Part shown: piece after piece, positions 22,447-33,781 of the stretch
Numbering within the stretch: the stretch's first letter is position 1
Layout of the letters: the number at the start of each line of letters is the position of its first letter
DNA from: Melampsora larici-populina 98AG31
Taxonomy: Eukaryota; Basidiomycota; Pucciniomycetes; Pucciniales; Melampsoraceae
NCBI RefSeq assembly: GCF_000204055.1
Contig: NW_006768788.1
Coordinates: 385,115-449,114, forward strand
Length of the DNA: 64,000 nucleotides
Direction: 5' to 3'
The notes under the pieces: generated by a model
Told to the model about the DNA's origin: nothing
Seen by the model: the letters and a program-made list of their open reading frames with translations, nothing else
Database searches by the model: none
Position numbers and translations under genes: made by a program

Positions 22447-23658
22447 ATGTTCAACTCTGGTGTCGCTAAGCTCTTCAGCTTGGCTCTTGTTCTTGGGACT
22501 CCCAACTTAGCCGGGGCAAATCCTGTCGCTCCGCGCTCACTTGTTGACCAGAAAAACGTTACGTTGCCACCGCTAACATATGCCTACAATGTGAGCAAAC
22601 GATCTCATCTTTGACCATGTGTGGGAGTTTTTCGATCAAAGCTGATCGATTTGGACTTTGGAAACCCATGCTTCGTGTTCTTCGCCTCGCTGTAGGCACT
22701 TGAGCCAGCCATCAGCGCCAAGATCATGGAACTTCATCACTCCAAACATCACCAGGCGTAAGCCTCATGCGTGTTCATATCTCTTCAGTTGATGTTTCTC
22801 TGATTTTGTCGTACTTTCTTAGGCTTGTCACTGGTCTCAACAATGCATTAGCTTCCTACTCAGCAGCTGTTCAAGCTGGTGACTTGCCTAAGCAAATCGA
22901 AATCCAAGGTTTGATCAAGTTCAACGGTGGGGGTCACATCAACGTACGTTCGTCATGATGCATCATCAACTTCACTACTAGCTGGCTAATCTTGAGCTTG
23001 ATATCATACACTTGTCTACTCTTTAGCACTCTTTGTACTGGAAAAATCTTCAACCTGTGAACTTGGGAGGAGGTAAGATGAAACCTGGTAAGCCGTTGTT
23101 TGGGTCATCTCATTACTATGTGCCTGGAGACTGAAACGATAACTTGATCCTCACAGGTGTCTTCGCAGACGCAGTGCAAGCGCAGTTTGGTGGTTTAGAT
23201 GGCTTGAAGACAAAGATGAACGCGGTTGGTAACACATTTCAAGGATCTGGCTGGCTTTGGCTTGTAAGTTACAATTCAAGAAAAAAATTGGAATTGATAG
23301 CATCTAGACTGATTTCATCTCGGAACTTTTCTAGGCCCGCGAGAAGAGCGGTAAAGCGCTTTCGATTGTGACAACTGCTAACCAAGATCCCTTGGTCGGC
23401 CCTTTGATCCCGATCATTGGCATTGATATGTGGTAAGCTTTATTTACATGAATCATATGATATAATATCTATATACTTTGAAAACCGCATTAGAGACATC
23501 ATTAGCCTGACTGACTTCTTGAATCCCTTTGATTGATCATCTTACAAAGGGAACATTCATGGTACCTACAACACTACAATGTCAGGGCCACTTACCTTAC
23601 CGATATTTGGAATGTCATCAACTTTGATGAGGCCGAGACCAGATACAAAGCTATCTAG
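22447..23658 (+). CDS. Secreted-type Mn superoxide dismutase, copy B
   Basis: Seven exons (22447-22590, 22696-22757, 22823-22943, 23027-23087, 23157-23263, 23335-23432, 23550-23658) encode 233 residues. Six of the seven exon lengths equal those of copy A. A hydrophobic N-terminus ([20 protein letters not shown], then AGANP) suggests secretion. Ligands are present in [15 protein letters not shown] and GIDMWEH; ANQDPL keeps the Mn-type Gln. As in copy A the gateway tyrosine is Leu (HHQALVTGL). It has the canonical HH pair that copy A lost. Intron positions match the copy at 25615-26846 too, so all three descend from one gene. Confidence 0.93.
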
Positions 23659-25614
23659 ACCTAACCATTGGCATTGATGAGTGGTGAGTTAGACTTCAAA
23701 CACAATTCTCAACTATCACAATTGTGAACGTTCTCCATTTCTTGAACTTCAAATCATAGTTTCTTTACTGTATCGCACCACCACCACTGACCTATCATTT
23801 CTCATTCGTATTTCCTTCAAAAGCAACGCACTTATCAACCCTTCAATCTCGATCTCAAATCTCTCTAAACCATCTCTAAAAACCCATCATCAAAAACAAA
23901 GGAATACGAAAACCACAATGACATTGACAGTCTACCATTTGCTAAAGATATAAAACTTAAATCTATTCCAAACTTTCTATGAATGATATCTCTTCATATT
24001 TTCTTGAAAAAAATACTAAATTAATCTTGGAAATCTATCTACATATTGTGTGATGTTTATTTATCATTTTTCAAATTTTATTTTTTTCTATCTTCTTTAA
24101 AATATCGGTTTTCTATACCCCCACCCCAACCCCCCAACCACTGTGATTCTGTCTGTTACAGTTTATTAGTATATCTTTGGTTTTCTTTTTTCTTTTCTAC
24201 AAATCAATGATCTTAAGATCATCAAACTTTTTGAAACTTGATATCAATTAAATTTTAAGTCTCATCATATAGAACCAAAAAGAAAGTTCTTTTACATATG
24301 ACTATCAACTTTGTCATAGATGACGCTTCTCAATTGAAAGTGTTGATGAAAAAGACACTGATTCATAGGTTAGTAGTAAGTCTAGACTACATAGAGCGGG
24401 TTTTTCAGTATACTGCAGTTCAAAATATCTTGCTACATGAGACTGTATACTCGTATTTGGGAATGTAGGTGATGTATGACAACTTGGACCTAGGTGATTT
24501 TTCTGGGAGTTTTTAAAGTGTTCTTTATGAGAAAATAAATCCATTCAAGTACATTTATCCATCTTGAGCATTAAATTTAGACCTTGAAAACAAACAAACA
24601 AACAAAACTTGACCTTGTAAGTTGGACTGATTCATGATACATATAACAGATTATAATCTACATACACTACTGGTGGAAAGGTTGTTAGACAATGATCACA
24701 TTCTCAATCAGATACATTGCAAAGATCTATTCAAAGGTGAGTGATTTTATAGCAAGAAGATGGAAGCCATCAAGGCCTATCATAGGTGTTGCGGATGTTA
24801 AATCCAGTGATGAACATCAACTTAAATCTTGCCCTCATTTTCATCATGGCACAAACATGCTAATTCTGACTTTAACCCTGAGTATGGTGGCTAGTGTCAA
24901 AGCCTTTGAAATTTTGGACAAAACTTCAAATTTAATGGTCTTGCTCAAATGTCCACATTTTGAGCATTTGAAAACATATTCATGATGCTCTACCCAGTGG
25001 CTCTCTATGCATAGTTTTTTTTTTCAAATCTGATTACAGGTTTTTCTTTTTGTGTTGTTTTTTTTTTAGAAAAATTGATGTTCTTGCTTCAATGTCAACA
25101 TTTTGAGCATGTGACAACAAATTCATGAAGCTGTCATTGGATTTAGAAAAAAAAGCTATACATAGAAAGCCACTGGGTATTGCATCATGAATCTGTTCTC
25201 AAATGCTCAAAGTGTTGAAATTTGAGCAAGACCATTAAATTTGAAGTTTTGTCCAAAATTTCAAAGGCTTTGACACTAGCCACTATAGGTCAAGATCCTG
25301 AAGTATTTTCCAATCTTTGGCTCCCTCATCTCACTCAGTTATCCGCAGAGCAATGATGGGCTACATCCTATCCTCCCTCTGAATTCAAGTGGTAAAGACG
25401 AGAAAGCCAGTTCATAGCACCATCATAAGCATCAACACTCACTTCTGCTATATGAACATGTATAACACTCTTTTTGATATCTCATTTTGGAATAAACATG
25501 TGAAAAATGTATATATATAAAGCCCAACAGGCAGGAGGTTATTTTTTTTGCAAGAACAAAGAACGATAAATGAGCATTGAAAGAATAGCCCGAGTTAATT
25601 TATACAATCAGCAA
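23659..25614. other. Intergenic region between convergent SOD genes
   Basis: Converging 3' flanks of the plus-strand SOD B and minus-strand SOD C. It is AT-rich with a C-run (ccccaccccaacccccc near 24120). The 24885-25285 MITE is the only defined feature. No gene is supported. Confidence 0.55.
24885..25285. mobile_element. 401 bp foldback MITE with arms of about 130 bp
   Basis: The left arm begins TGGTGGCTAGTGTCAAAGCC and the right arm ends GGCTTTGACACTAGCCACTA. Long inner matches include aaattttggacaaaacttca, taatggtcttgctcaaat and agtggctctctatgcat in inverted order. TA flanks both ends (24883-24884, 25286-25287), as for Tc1/mariner-type insertions. There is no ORF of note. Confidence 0.85.
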
Positions 25615-26846
25615 TCAGGCTGTTGCAGATTTGTAACGGGCCTCAGCTTCTTCAAAGTTGATGACTTTCCAAATGTTGGTTAGGTAGTCAGCCTTTCGGT
25701 TTTGGTGTTGAAGGTAGAACGCATGCTCCCTGTAATAAGACAGACGTAGCAATTGGTTAGGATCAGAAATCCATCAATTTACCTGCGCAGGACTGGAACA
25801 GTGCACCGATGAACTTACCACATGTCAATACCAATGATTGGGACAAGTGGGGCAGTGAGTGGATCTTGATTGCCGGTGGAGGTGATGGTCAACTTCTTCT
25901 CCTTGATGTTGACAGCCTACAAAAGCAAAGATTGCGCCTTCAGTCTTGTGGTTTCAATACCTCTGAAAAGAAGAGGGTCTAAATACCAGCCAAGCCCAAC
26001 CAGACCCTTGGATTCCCATCGCAGCTGCGTTCATGTTAGCCTTCAATTTCTCTAATCCGCCGTATTGCTCTTGCACAGCTTTAGCAAAGGCACCTAGGTG
26101 TACAGATTGCGTAAGCATTGGGCTCTTATTGAGAGAAGATTGGTGAACGCAAGCTGTACCATCTTTCAATTGGCCACCTCCAGACTTCTCAGGCTGAAGG
26201 TTCTTCCAGAAGAGAGAGTGCTTTAAAGATATAAGCGAATAGAAGTACAAAATTAGTCAACTGGTCAAATTAGCGAGGCATCAAGTAGTGCCTGGACTCT
26301 GCTTACATTGATGTGGCCACCACCGTTGAATTTGATTTGAGCTTGAAGTTCAATCTGTTTCAAGGCATCATTGGACTTCAAAGCTGACGCGTAAGCCTCT
26401 TCGGCAGCATTGAGTCCGTTGACGTATCTAGATAGTTCCATCAGATTTCCATCGATCATCACTCAGCATGCAAATCTAATACCTCTTCCAGATTCGATGC
26501 AAGGTATGATGGTGAGATTCAACTCACGCCGCATGATGCTTCGAGTGATGAAGCTCCATGATTTGCTCGCTAATTGCAGGCTCGAGCGCCTACAAAGCAC
26601 ATACCGATCGTACGATCGAATAGAAAACAAGTCATTAAAAATTGGTAAGCTTATAGTGTCCCCGACTCCTCAGAGAGATGATAGTGCGAAGAGACTTACA
26701 TTGTATGCATAGGGTAAATTGGGTAAAGTGTGGTTTCCCCTGTTAAAGGTCAAGAATGAGGTTGATCGAGAAGCACCGAGATTGGGAGTTCGAAGGTTGA
26801 GAGAAGATCCGATTCGAACAGATTTAGTAATACCGGTTTTAAACAT
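25615..26846 (-). CDS. SOD2: Mn superoxide dismutase, mitochondrial type
   Basis: Seven exons on the minus strand (26846-26700, 26589-26528, 26427-26307, 26220-26160, 26093-25987, 25916-25819, 25729-25615) encode 236 residues. The N-terminus [20 protein letters not shown] is basic, Ser-rich and lacks acids, typical of a mitochondrial presequence. Ligands sit in [16 protein letters not shown] and GIDMWEH; the gateway Tyr is kept (HHAAYVNGL) and the Mn-type Gln is in GNQDPL. Intron positions are the same as in the two secreted copies next door, so this is the likely ancestral form. It detoxifies matrix superoxide in the known family role. The gene symbol is by family analogy. Confidence 0.95.
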
Positions 26847-28393
26847 TGTAGAATGAAGATCACCAGAGATTGATATACGAGAAAAGTAGAATTAGCTTGA
26901 TGGACCCAATCCCAAACAAACAGATCAAATTGACAAAGGTGATAGAGTCAAAGGGGAAGTGTGAAGAGAATCGAATTGAGTGAGAGCTGAGTTGACCGAT
27001 CACCAGTTTTGAAGGTAAAGGGAAATTCAAAGAAAGGTAAAGAAACAGAATACTTACATTTTTGAAGTTGGTATGGATGATAGGTTATAGTAGAGATGAG
27101 TTTCAGATTATCAATCGATCGACTGAAGTTGAAGGTAATCAAAGAAACTGAGCTTTTATATCTGGCAAGGGAAGACCCGCCTCAAACCTGCATCATCACT
27201 CGGTCTCTGATCATTGCCGTTCTCCGATATCGGTCTCAGACTGGATTAACCCGACCCATTCCTTGAAGAAAGCGCAGTTAATTGCACCTCAACTTGCTTT
27301 AAAGCAATCTCTTTATTTTGGAATCTCTTCACAATCAAATCAGATGAATTCAATTAATGAGACCCAAGAAACCAATTATCTACTTAAACATTATATCCAA
27401 TCACATCATCCGTTTTCATGTTTTCCTTTGAACTGATGATCCTATTTCTTACTAATACCATATCTTTTTGTGGATCTCTCTTTACAATCTTTTTCAGTGT
27501 GGATAACTGCGTAATGAATTATGTCTGCAACTTGAAGCCTTACAGAGCTTTACATATGCTGATATGATAGAAAGACTCTAATGTTTTCATGAAATCAATC
27601 GAACTACCATGTAAAATAGGAATAACCTTTTTGATCCCCTTACATAGAATCTTTCGATGTCAAATGATATCTTGAAAACATTTTTGCTTGATTTGATCTA
27701 CACAGCATGAAGTTTCCAAAGAATTAGTTTGATCAAGAGTTGTGGTCGCTTGAGAGATGAATCACGAAGCGATGAAACGTATCAAAACTTCGAAGTTAAT
27801 GGACGAGGATCTGGATCACGAACAGCCTGCAAACTTTATTAAGATTGCAAACCTCAATTTCCTCGGAACAAGGCAAATCAAAAGACAAAATACCATGGTC
27901 CATGATTCCCCGACCTTGTTAACATTCTGAACGGCCTCTATGATTATAATGTTTTTGTTCAAACCAATTCATGATCATCAAAACACCCCTTTTCCATCCT
28001 CACAGCCTTTTTCAAGTTCATTTGAACTTTCCTTGATTCTTGATCAAACCATCAACCGATCCTGATAAAACAACAATGAAACTCAAGTCCTTTCGAAAAA
28101 AAATGATGATAAAAGGCACACCTTCAAACTGACCCATCTTTTCTTCCCACACAACTCAAAGAAAAAAATCAAATCAAATCTTTTGTATAAAATCCAAGAA
28201 AGCAAAGACTTCATAACTCCCGATTTTTTTCTCTACCTCTTCAAGTTCATCTTTAAAATCTTTTTTAAGTCCAATTTCTACACTTGTATATAAAACCAAA
28301 AAGGAAGAAAACTTTCTACTTAAAATCTCTTTGATACCTTTCACAACTTTCGAAAAAGAAAATCAAATCAAAGCAAGCAAGCAAACAAGTAGG
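26847..28393. other. Divergent intergenic region
   Basis: Shared upstream space of the minus-strand SOD and the plus-strand Cys-rich gene. It is AT-rich, with pyrimidine tracts before the 28394 start. No gene is supported. Confidence 0.5.
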
Positions 28394-29422
28394 ATGAAAT
28401 CTATACTCTTTTTGATTTTGGTTTTCAATTCATTCTTTCATTTCTTAAAAGCATCAGATTGGACAGGACCCTATGTAAGTAAAACCCCAAACAATTCATT
28501 CAAGTAATTTGTTTTTTTAAATTAATCCAAAATTCCAAACTGATCTTTAATTGAAAACCTTTTTCCAACCAATTTTTTTTTCCCTCAAAAAAACAAAATC
28601 AATTATAATTTACATATACATAGTTAGTTTGTTCAGGAAGTGTAGAGATGGGTTGGATAGCCAGATCAGATGCCAAGAATGCATATGATTTCGCTAAAAG
28701 TAAAAGAGGTATCAGTTCAGGTGATTCAACTAAATATAAAAGATTAGGTCGTTGTAGATGTATTCAAGCAAGTTCAGGTGATTGGTATGCGAATTGTTTT
28801 GATGGTCTTACTCCTGATGGTCAAACCATCGGTCAATCTGCTCTTCCTCGTCAAGATAGATTATCTCCATTTCAAAATAATTTTCCGGCTTTATGTTTTG
28901 CTTCTGATGCTTGTCCTGATGATGCTTTGAAGGGTGTTGATGATTCTACTCCAATTGTGGTAAGTGATATCTTAAATCAAAACCCATTGCATTTCATGAC
29001 AATAGACAATTCATTAATTCAATCAAATTGACCAATTTCTTGGTCTTCATTTTCAGAAACAATACCAGCCTCAATTGGTTTGTGCAAATGGGATTCCATT
29101 AGGTTTGATAGACGGAGAACAAAACTTTAGAGAATCAATGGCTAAAGATCCATTAGCAACGAGTTGTAGTTGCAGATCTGCTGGTTCAGCAGTCACTATA
29201 AACGGTACTCAAAGTCAAAATTCAACTCCACAAGGTTACAATGCTACCATGATTGGAAACTCTCCTATTCCATTATCTACTGGCAATACTGGTAGTGGTG
29301 ATGGAAATTCTAGGATTCAATTGGTTTGTGAACAACAATTTGCAGATTCAATTTTCCCTTATTGTGCTGCAGTCGGTACAGGATGTGGTACAAATCTTCA
29401 GTGGGTTGGTTATCAAAAGTGA
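28394..29422 (+). CDS. Secreted cysteine-rich protein, unrecognised family
   Basis: Three exons (28394-28474, 28624-28959, 29057-29422) encode 260 residues. MKSILFLILVFNSFFHFLKA is a clear signal peptide. The mature part holds about a dozen cysteines, including CRC, CSC and pairs in ANCFDG, ALCFASDACP and YCAAVGTGC, which implies disulfides. There are several N-glycosylation sequons (NGT, NST, NAT). No transmembrane segment follows. I do not recognise a domain. Size, secretion and Cys content make it a candidate apoplastic or effector-like protein, but this is inference from features only. Confidence 0.85.
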
Positions 29423-30071
29423 TTTGTTTTTGACTTTGATTGTACGCAAGTGAACCCGGTTTTCTTTGCTCGATCTGAACAATCTTGAAGATTGAAGAGT
29501 ACATTGATGATTCATAGACAATGTTGTATTATCTGATTCAGAAGTTTGTATAAAATAACACGGATATTTTGAGAATGATTTGGTGTAAAATGAATTGACA
29601 CACGCTAGTTTTGATCGGCCCATGTGAGCTGGCAACCATGATGTGAGTCAAATTTGAAGGTGGGCGTCCTCGACTTGGCAACAGTCCTTGTAGGAAAGAC
29701 AGGAAGACCACTATAACATCACACTTCGAAGTTCGAACCACAATCGAGCATCGAGCTCAAGCAAATAACACTAGAAATGTGGAAATTTGTCCCTTGGAAG
29801 TGAAAACGCTTACCAGGCAAATGGCAATTTGGAATGAACATTAAGGGACATTTCTTGTGAACACAAAACTTGGATGTTCTTACATTCACCACAATCATGC
29901 AACCAACTAAAAATACAAGGATAATGCTTCTGATGAAACATCTTATAATATTTGATGACGATAAAACTGTGTAGTAGTAAGGCCAAACACGAGTTTTTAA
30001 GAGGTGGAAGGTGTACACCTCAGATGAGAGTGTAAAGTAGTCGTTCGACTATAATTTTTGAACAATGTGTG
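29423..30071. other. Convergent 3' flanks; no gene seen
   Basis: This separates the plus-strand Cys-rich gene from the minus-strand Ish1-repeat gene. The short ORFs on the minus strand here have no domain features. Confidence 0.5.
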
Positions 30072-32718
30072 TCATAGCTCAGCCTTGACCCTATCAGAAG
30101 CCTTAGCAGCACTAGCTGTACCAGCCTCATATGCTCCTTTAACATGGCCCTCACCTTGGTGTGCTCCAGATCCCACAGCTCCTTTGATTTTCTCAATCGC
30201 ATCCTCTAGCTTTTGTTCCCCAGATGAAAAAGCGTTGTGTAAAGTCGAGAAGATATCGCGCACAGTACCTTTCGTACCCACATCTAATCATATGGAGACT
30301 GAGGTCAACATAGTATTAGACTAGGGATCCGCGAAAAAAGGTACACTTACAATGTTCTTTCATAAGTTGAATCATCTCTTCGCGACTGGTTTTCATGGGT
30401 ACTTCGACGCCATTGGTTCTCAACCAACCTCGAATTCGGTTGTCCGACCAGCTAACATACTCGCTCGATTTGGCCGCTACTGCCGAATATTTTTCATTGA
30501 ACAACTTGAGTATCTCATCCTTTTTAGCCTGGCTGTCAGACTTCATAGCTCCGTTGTCAATGAGCCACTGTGCCATCGGTGAAAACGACGCGATATCAGT
30601 TTCAAACAAACCACATGTAGTCGAGAAAAAGTGCAAAGAAGTGAACCAAACCTTTCGCATGTCGCTTTCGCTCCACCCTACCGAGAAGTTATCTTTGAGC
30701 GAGGTGTAACCATCTTCGATTCGTGCCTCGAGTTGATCTCGCTTCAACTTGGCTACTTCTTTTTGATCGGCAAGCTTGTTCTTGACGAGGTATGCTTTGA
30801 TCTCTGCGTCGTTCCATGTGTCCCAAACCTTGTCGTTTGCGCCGTAGTAGTTGTCTTTAACGATCTTCAAAAGGTCGTCCCGCTTGGCTTGACTTGGGGT
30901 TTTAACAATTCCGTGGCTCTCTAACCACGATCGAAGCATGTTTTCATCCCAAGTGTTATACGCGTGATCACGTAAAGAGTTGTATTTTTCAGAAATTAAC
31001 TCAAGATACCTAATTTGAAAAGCAATGGTCAGCTGAGCCAGTGGGGGTCACTCAAACAACAGGTCTATCACTCAAACGACTTACTCTTCTTTCTTTTTTT
31101 GTGTGCCTGTCTTAATGACACCCTTATCTTCGAGCCATTGACGCATTTGGTTGGAATTCCAAGTTTCGTATGTAGTGTCCCTTGCACCATAATACGATCT
31201 GGACATCAAATCAAGAAGCTCATCGCGAGTTTTGGCCGTCTTGGACTTTGCAACCCCGTGCTTGACCAACCACTCCCTGAGACGACTTTCTGACCCTACG
31301 CATACAATCGCCTCAGCGGGAGTTACTTTAATGGAATGTTCGGAGAAAATTAAAACAAGCTTACAGCCGTCGTAAACGTTTGAAGCGGCATCGTTGTAGG
31401 AGTCTTTCATATAGTTAAGAAGCTCGTCCCTCTTTTTCTTCGCATCAGATTTGATGACACCTTGATCAACGAGGTATTTCTTGAGCTCGGCGTCAGACCA
31501 GGTACTGTACACGTAGTCCTTCGACTGGTCGTATTTATTTGCCAAATAGTCGTAGGCTTGATTGGGAGAGTCTATTGCTGCATACCACGCATTACTGACG
31601 GCGTCAGAAGTGGCAGTTGCGGCACTCGACGCAGCATCCGACGCAGCATCTGTAGCGGCTGCAGCCATCGAGCTAACAGACTTAGTGCCTATTTAAAGTA
31701 GCCGCCATGTAAGCCAACCGTGTAGATATAATCGAAGAAAAAATTTAGAAAAGCATACCTGAAGTCAAATACCTTTTGGACGCTAAAATCAGCTCCTCGC
31801 GCTTGCTGCTTGGGCTCACGACACCGTGATCAAGTAAGTAGTCTCTGAGCTGACTATCAGTCCATGATGAGAAAACTGAATCAGAGCTCTGTTGAAAGAC
31901 CTTTTGAGCTCCCGAAGCCGAAGATTTGATATATTGACTAGCATCATAATAATTCGATTTGACGGTGTCGAGCAATTGTTCGTGAGTTGGACGTGGCGGG
32001 GTGGGCACACCATGGTCTTCCAACCAGTCTTTTACCCAAAAATCAATTCAAGTTCAATTCAGCTGACACATAAAGAGATCAAGACCCGGATCATCTTACC
32101 TTTGAGATCAGAATCAGCCCACGCATCAACGGCACCATGGTAGCTACGTCTGATCGTATCTAGGATTTTTTCACGAGGTTTTCCAGAAGAAACCGGGATG
32201 GAATACTTGCTAATGTACGATTGGAGATCAGAATCGGACCTGAGATTGATGCATAGAGTTAGAGAAGGAACCCAAAAGAAGACCGATGAGATTCATATCT
32301 CCTTAAATCAAAAGAGAAGACATAGGATTATACCACTTGTCATAAGCTGTATCATAGTTTTCCTTGACCAGATCTCTCAAGCCGGATCCATCAAGGTTTC
32401 CTGGGTTAGGAATTTTATGATCTGTGAGCCAATCCTCAACTTTGGAATCACTTTAACACCAATCACCAGGGGAATGATATTTCGAGTTAGTTGATCGTCA
32501 TTATGAGCGATTCAAGGATTTGTAAGTAGTCATCAGGGGCTCACCTCCAATCATTGTAGGCAGGTTCTTGATGATCAGGAGAAGCAAAACATGAGTGACT
32601 AGGAATCGGATGCAAGATCTCAAAAAGTTAATAAAGACTCACTTTTGTCGAACAACCCCTTGGCTGGTCGTGATACCAAGAGGATAGCTAAGGATAGAAG
32701 AGTGATTCGAGTCCACAT
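30072..32718 (-). CDS. Ish1/Msc1-type stress protein with about eleven Ish1 repeats
   Basis: The start ATG at 32718-32716 opens MWTRITLLSLAILLVSRPAK, a signal or anchor sequence. Several exons then encode tandem units of the form W-(S/T/N)-(D/E)-x-x-(L/I/M)-x-x-(W/Y)-L-x-x-x-x-(V/I), for example WSDSKVEDWL, WSDSDLQSYI, WTDSQLRDYLLDHGV, WSDAELKKYLVDQGV, WNSNQMRQWLEDKGV, WNDAEIKAYL and WSDNRIRGWL. This is the Ish1 domain (S. pombe Ish1, yeast Msc1). The last exon, ending at 30072, is an Ala/Gly/Lys-rich amphipathic tail (KGAVGSGAHQGEGHVKGAYE). Ish1 of fission yeast is a stress-induced nuclear-envelope protein; location here is inferred. Exact exon borders in the 5' part are approximate. Confidence 0.88.
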
Positions 32719-33781
32719 GATGATGTGGATGAATCTAAAAAGCGGAGGATAAGATGGAGAAAGTGTTCAGAAGATGAAGAGTTGTAATTTATATATTTAT
32801 CAAACACGACAAAAATGGTTTTGCTTGGAAAGTTGAAGTGAAGAACGATGATGATGAGAATGTGAAGGGGATGGATGAAGTCTGGATAAAGAAATCCGAA
32901 GTAAGGACGATGAACTGAGTTAATCGAATTTTAAGGAAACAAAGAAGCTTGTTGACCGGGAAAGGAAATTGAATCACCAATCTCAATGACTTTTACTGTT
33001 AACAGGCCAATCAACACAAAATGATGAGGTTCTTATGAGCTGTCACCTTTTCTAATCAAAGCACTTCTCTTGAAAACCATTTAGGTATATAAAGGATTTG
33101 ATTGATTCTAAACGTCATTCTGAATGCAAATCAAAATGACATCATCTTGATTCAACTCTTTTCAATCCACAGTGATCTCAAAATCAATCGAAATATGACG
33201 TCACACTCGCAATCTCTTCTCAGCCAAAAACACAAATCAAAAAGGTCCGAGGTAATCCGGTACCGCCATCGACCAATCTGATCATCATCACACCAGGAAA
33301 TTCAACTTGAGGAATAAATAGAAAAAAGTGAAGGAAATTGAAGAAGAATTCAAGTCATCATTGATGATTGAATCCAAGATGATGACAATCAAGCTATAGA
33401 AAATGCCTAATGACACTTTTTTCACTTTTTCAAATTTTATCAAATAGAAACTTTCTTAAAACACTGATTTTGTTTAGACTCTTTGAAAAGTTTTGAATAT
33501 GATGATTGAATGAGACTCGTTCATCAAAGGAGGTAAGAAAGAATCTTCCGAGAAATTTTCTGAAAAACACCCCCTTCTCCTTTCCTATCATAGTACTATA
33601 GTCAACTTCACTCCTGTTTCATTGAGTTAACTTGGACTTCACGAAATTCATGATTCAAACATAATTGTATTAGAATCATATAAAGAAAAAAAATGTTCAA
33701 ACCATCAAATGAAATAACATATGAATTTTTTACACAAATAGTCAGATAAATAATTTAAAATCAACTTATAAAAAAAGAAGT
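32719..33781. other. Divergent intergenic region
   Basis: Shared promoter space of the Ish1-repeat gene (minus) and the lipase gene (plus). AT-rich; no supported ORF. Confidence 0.5.
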
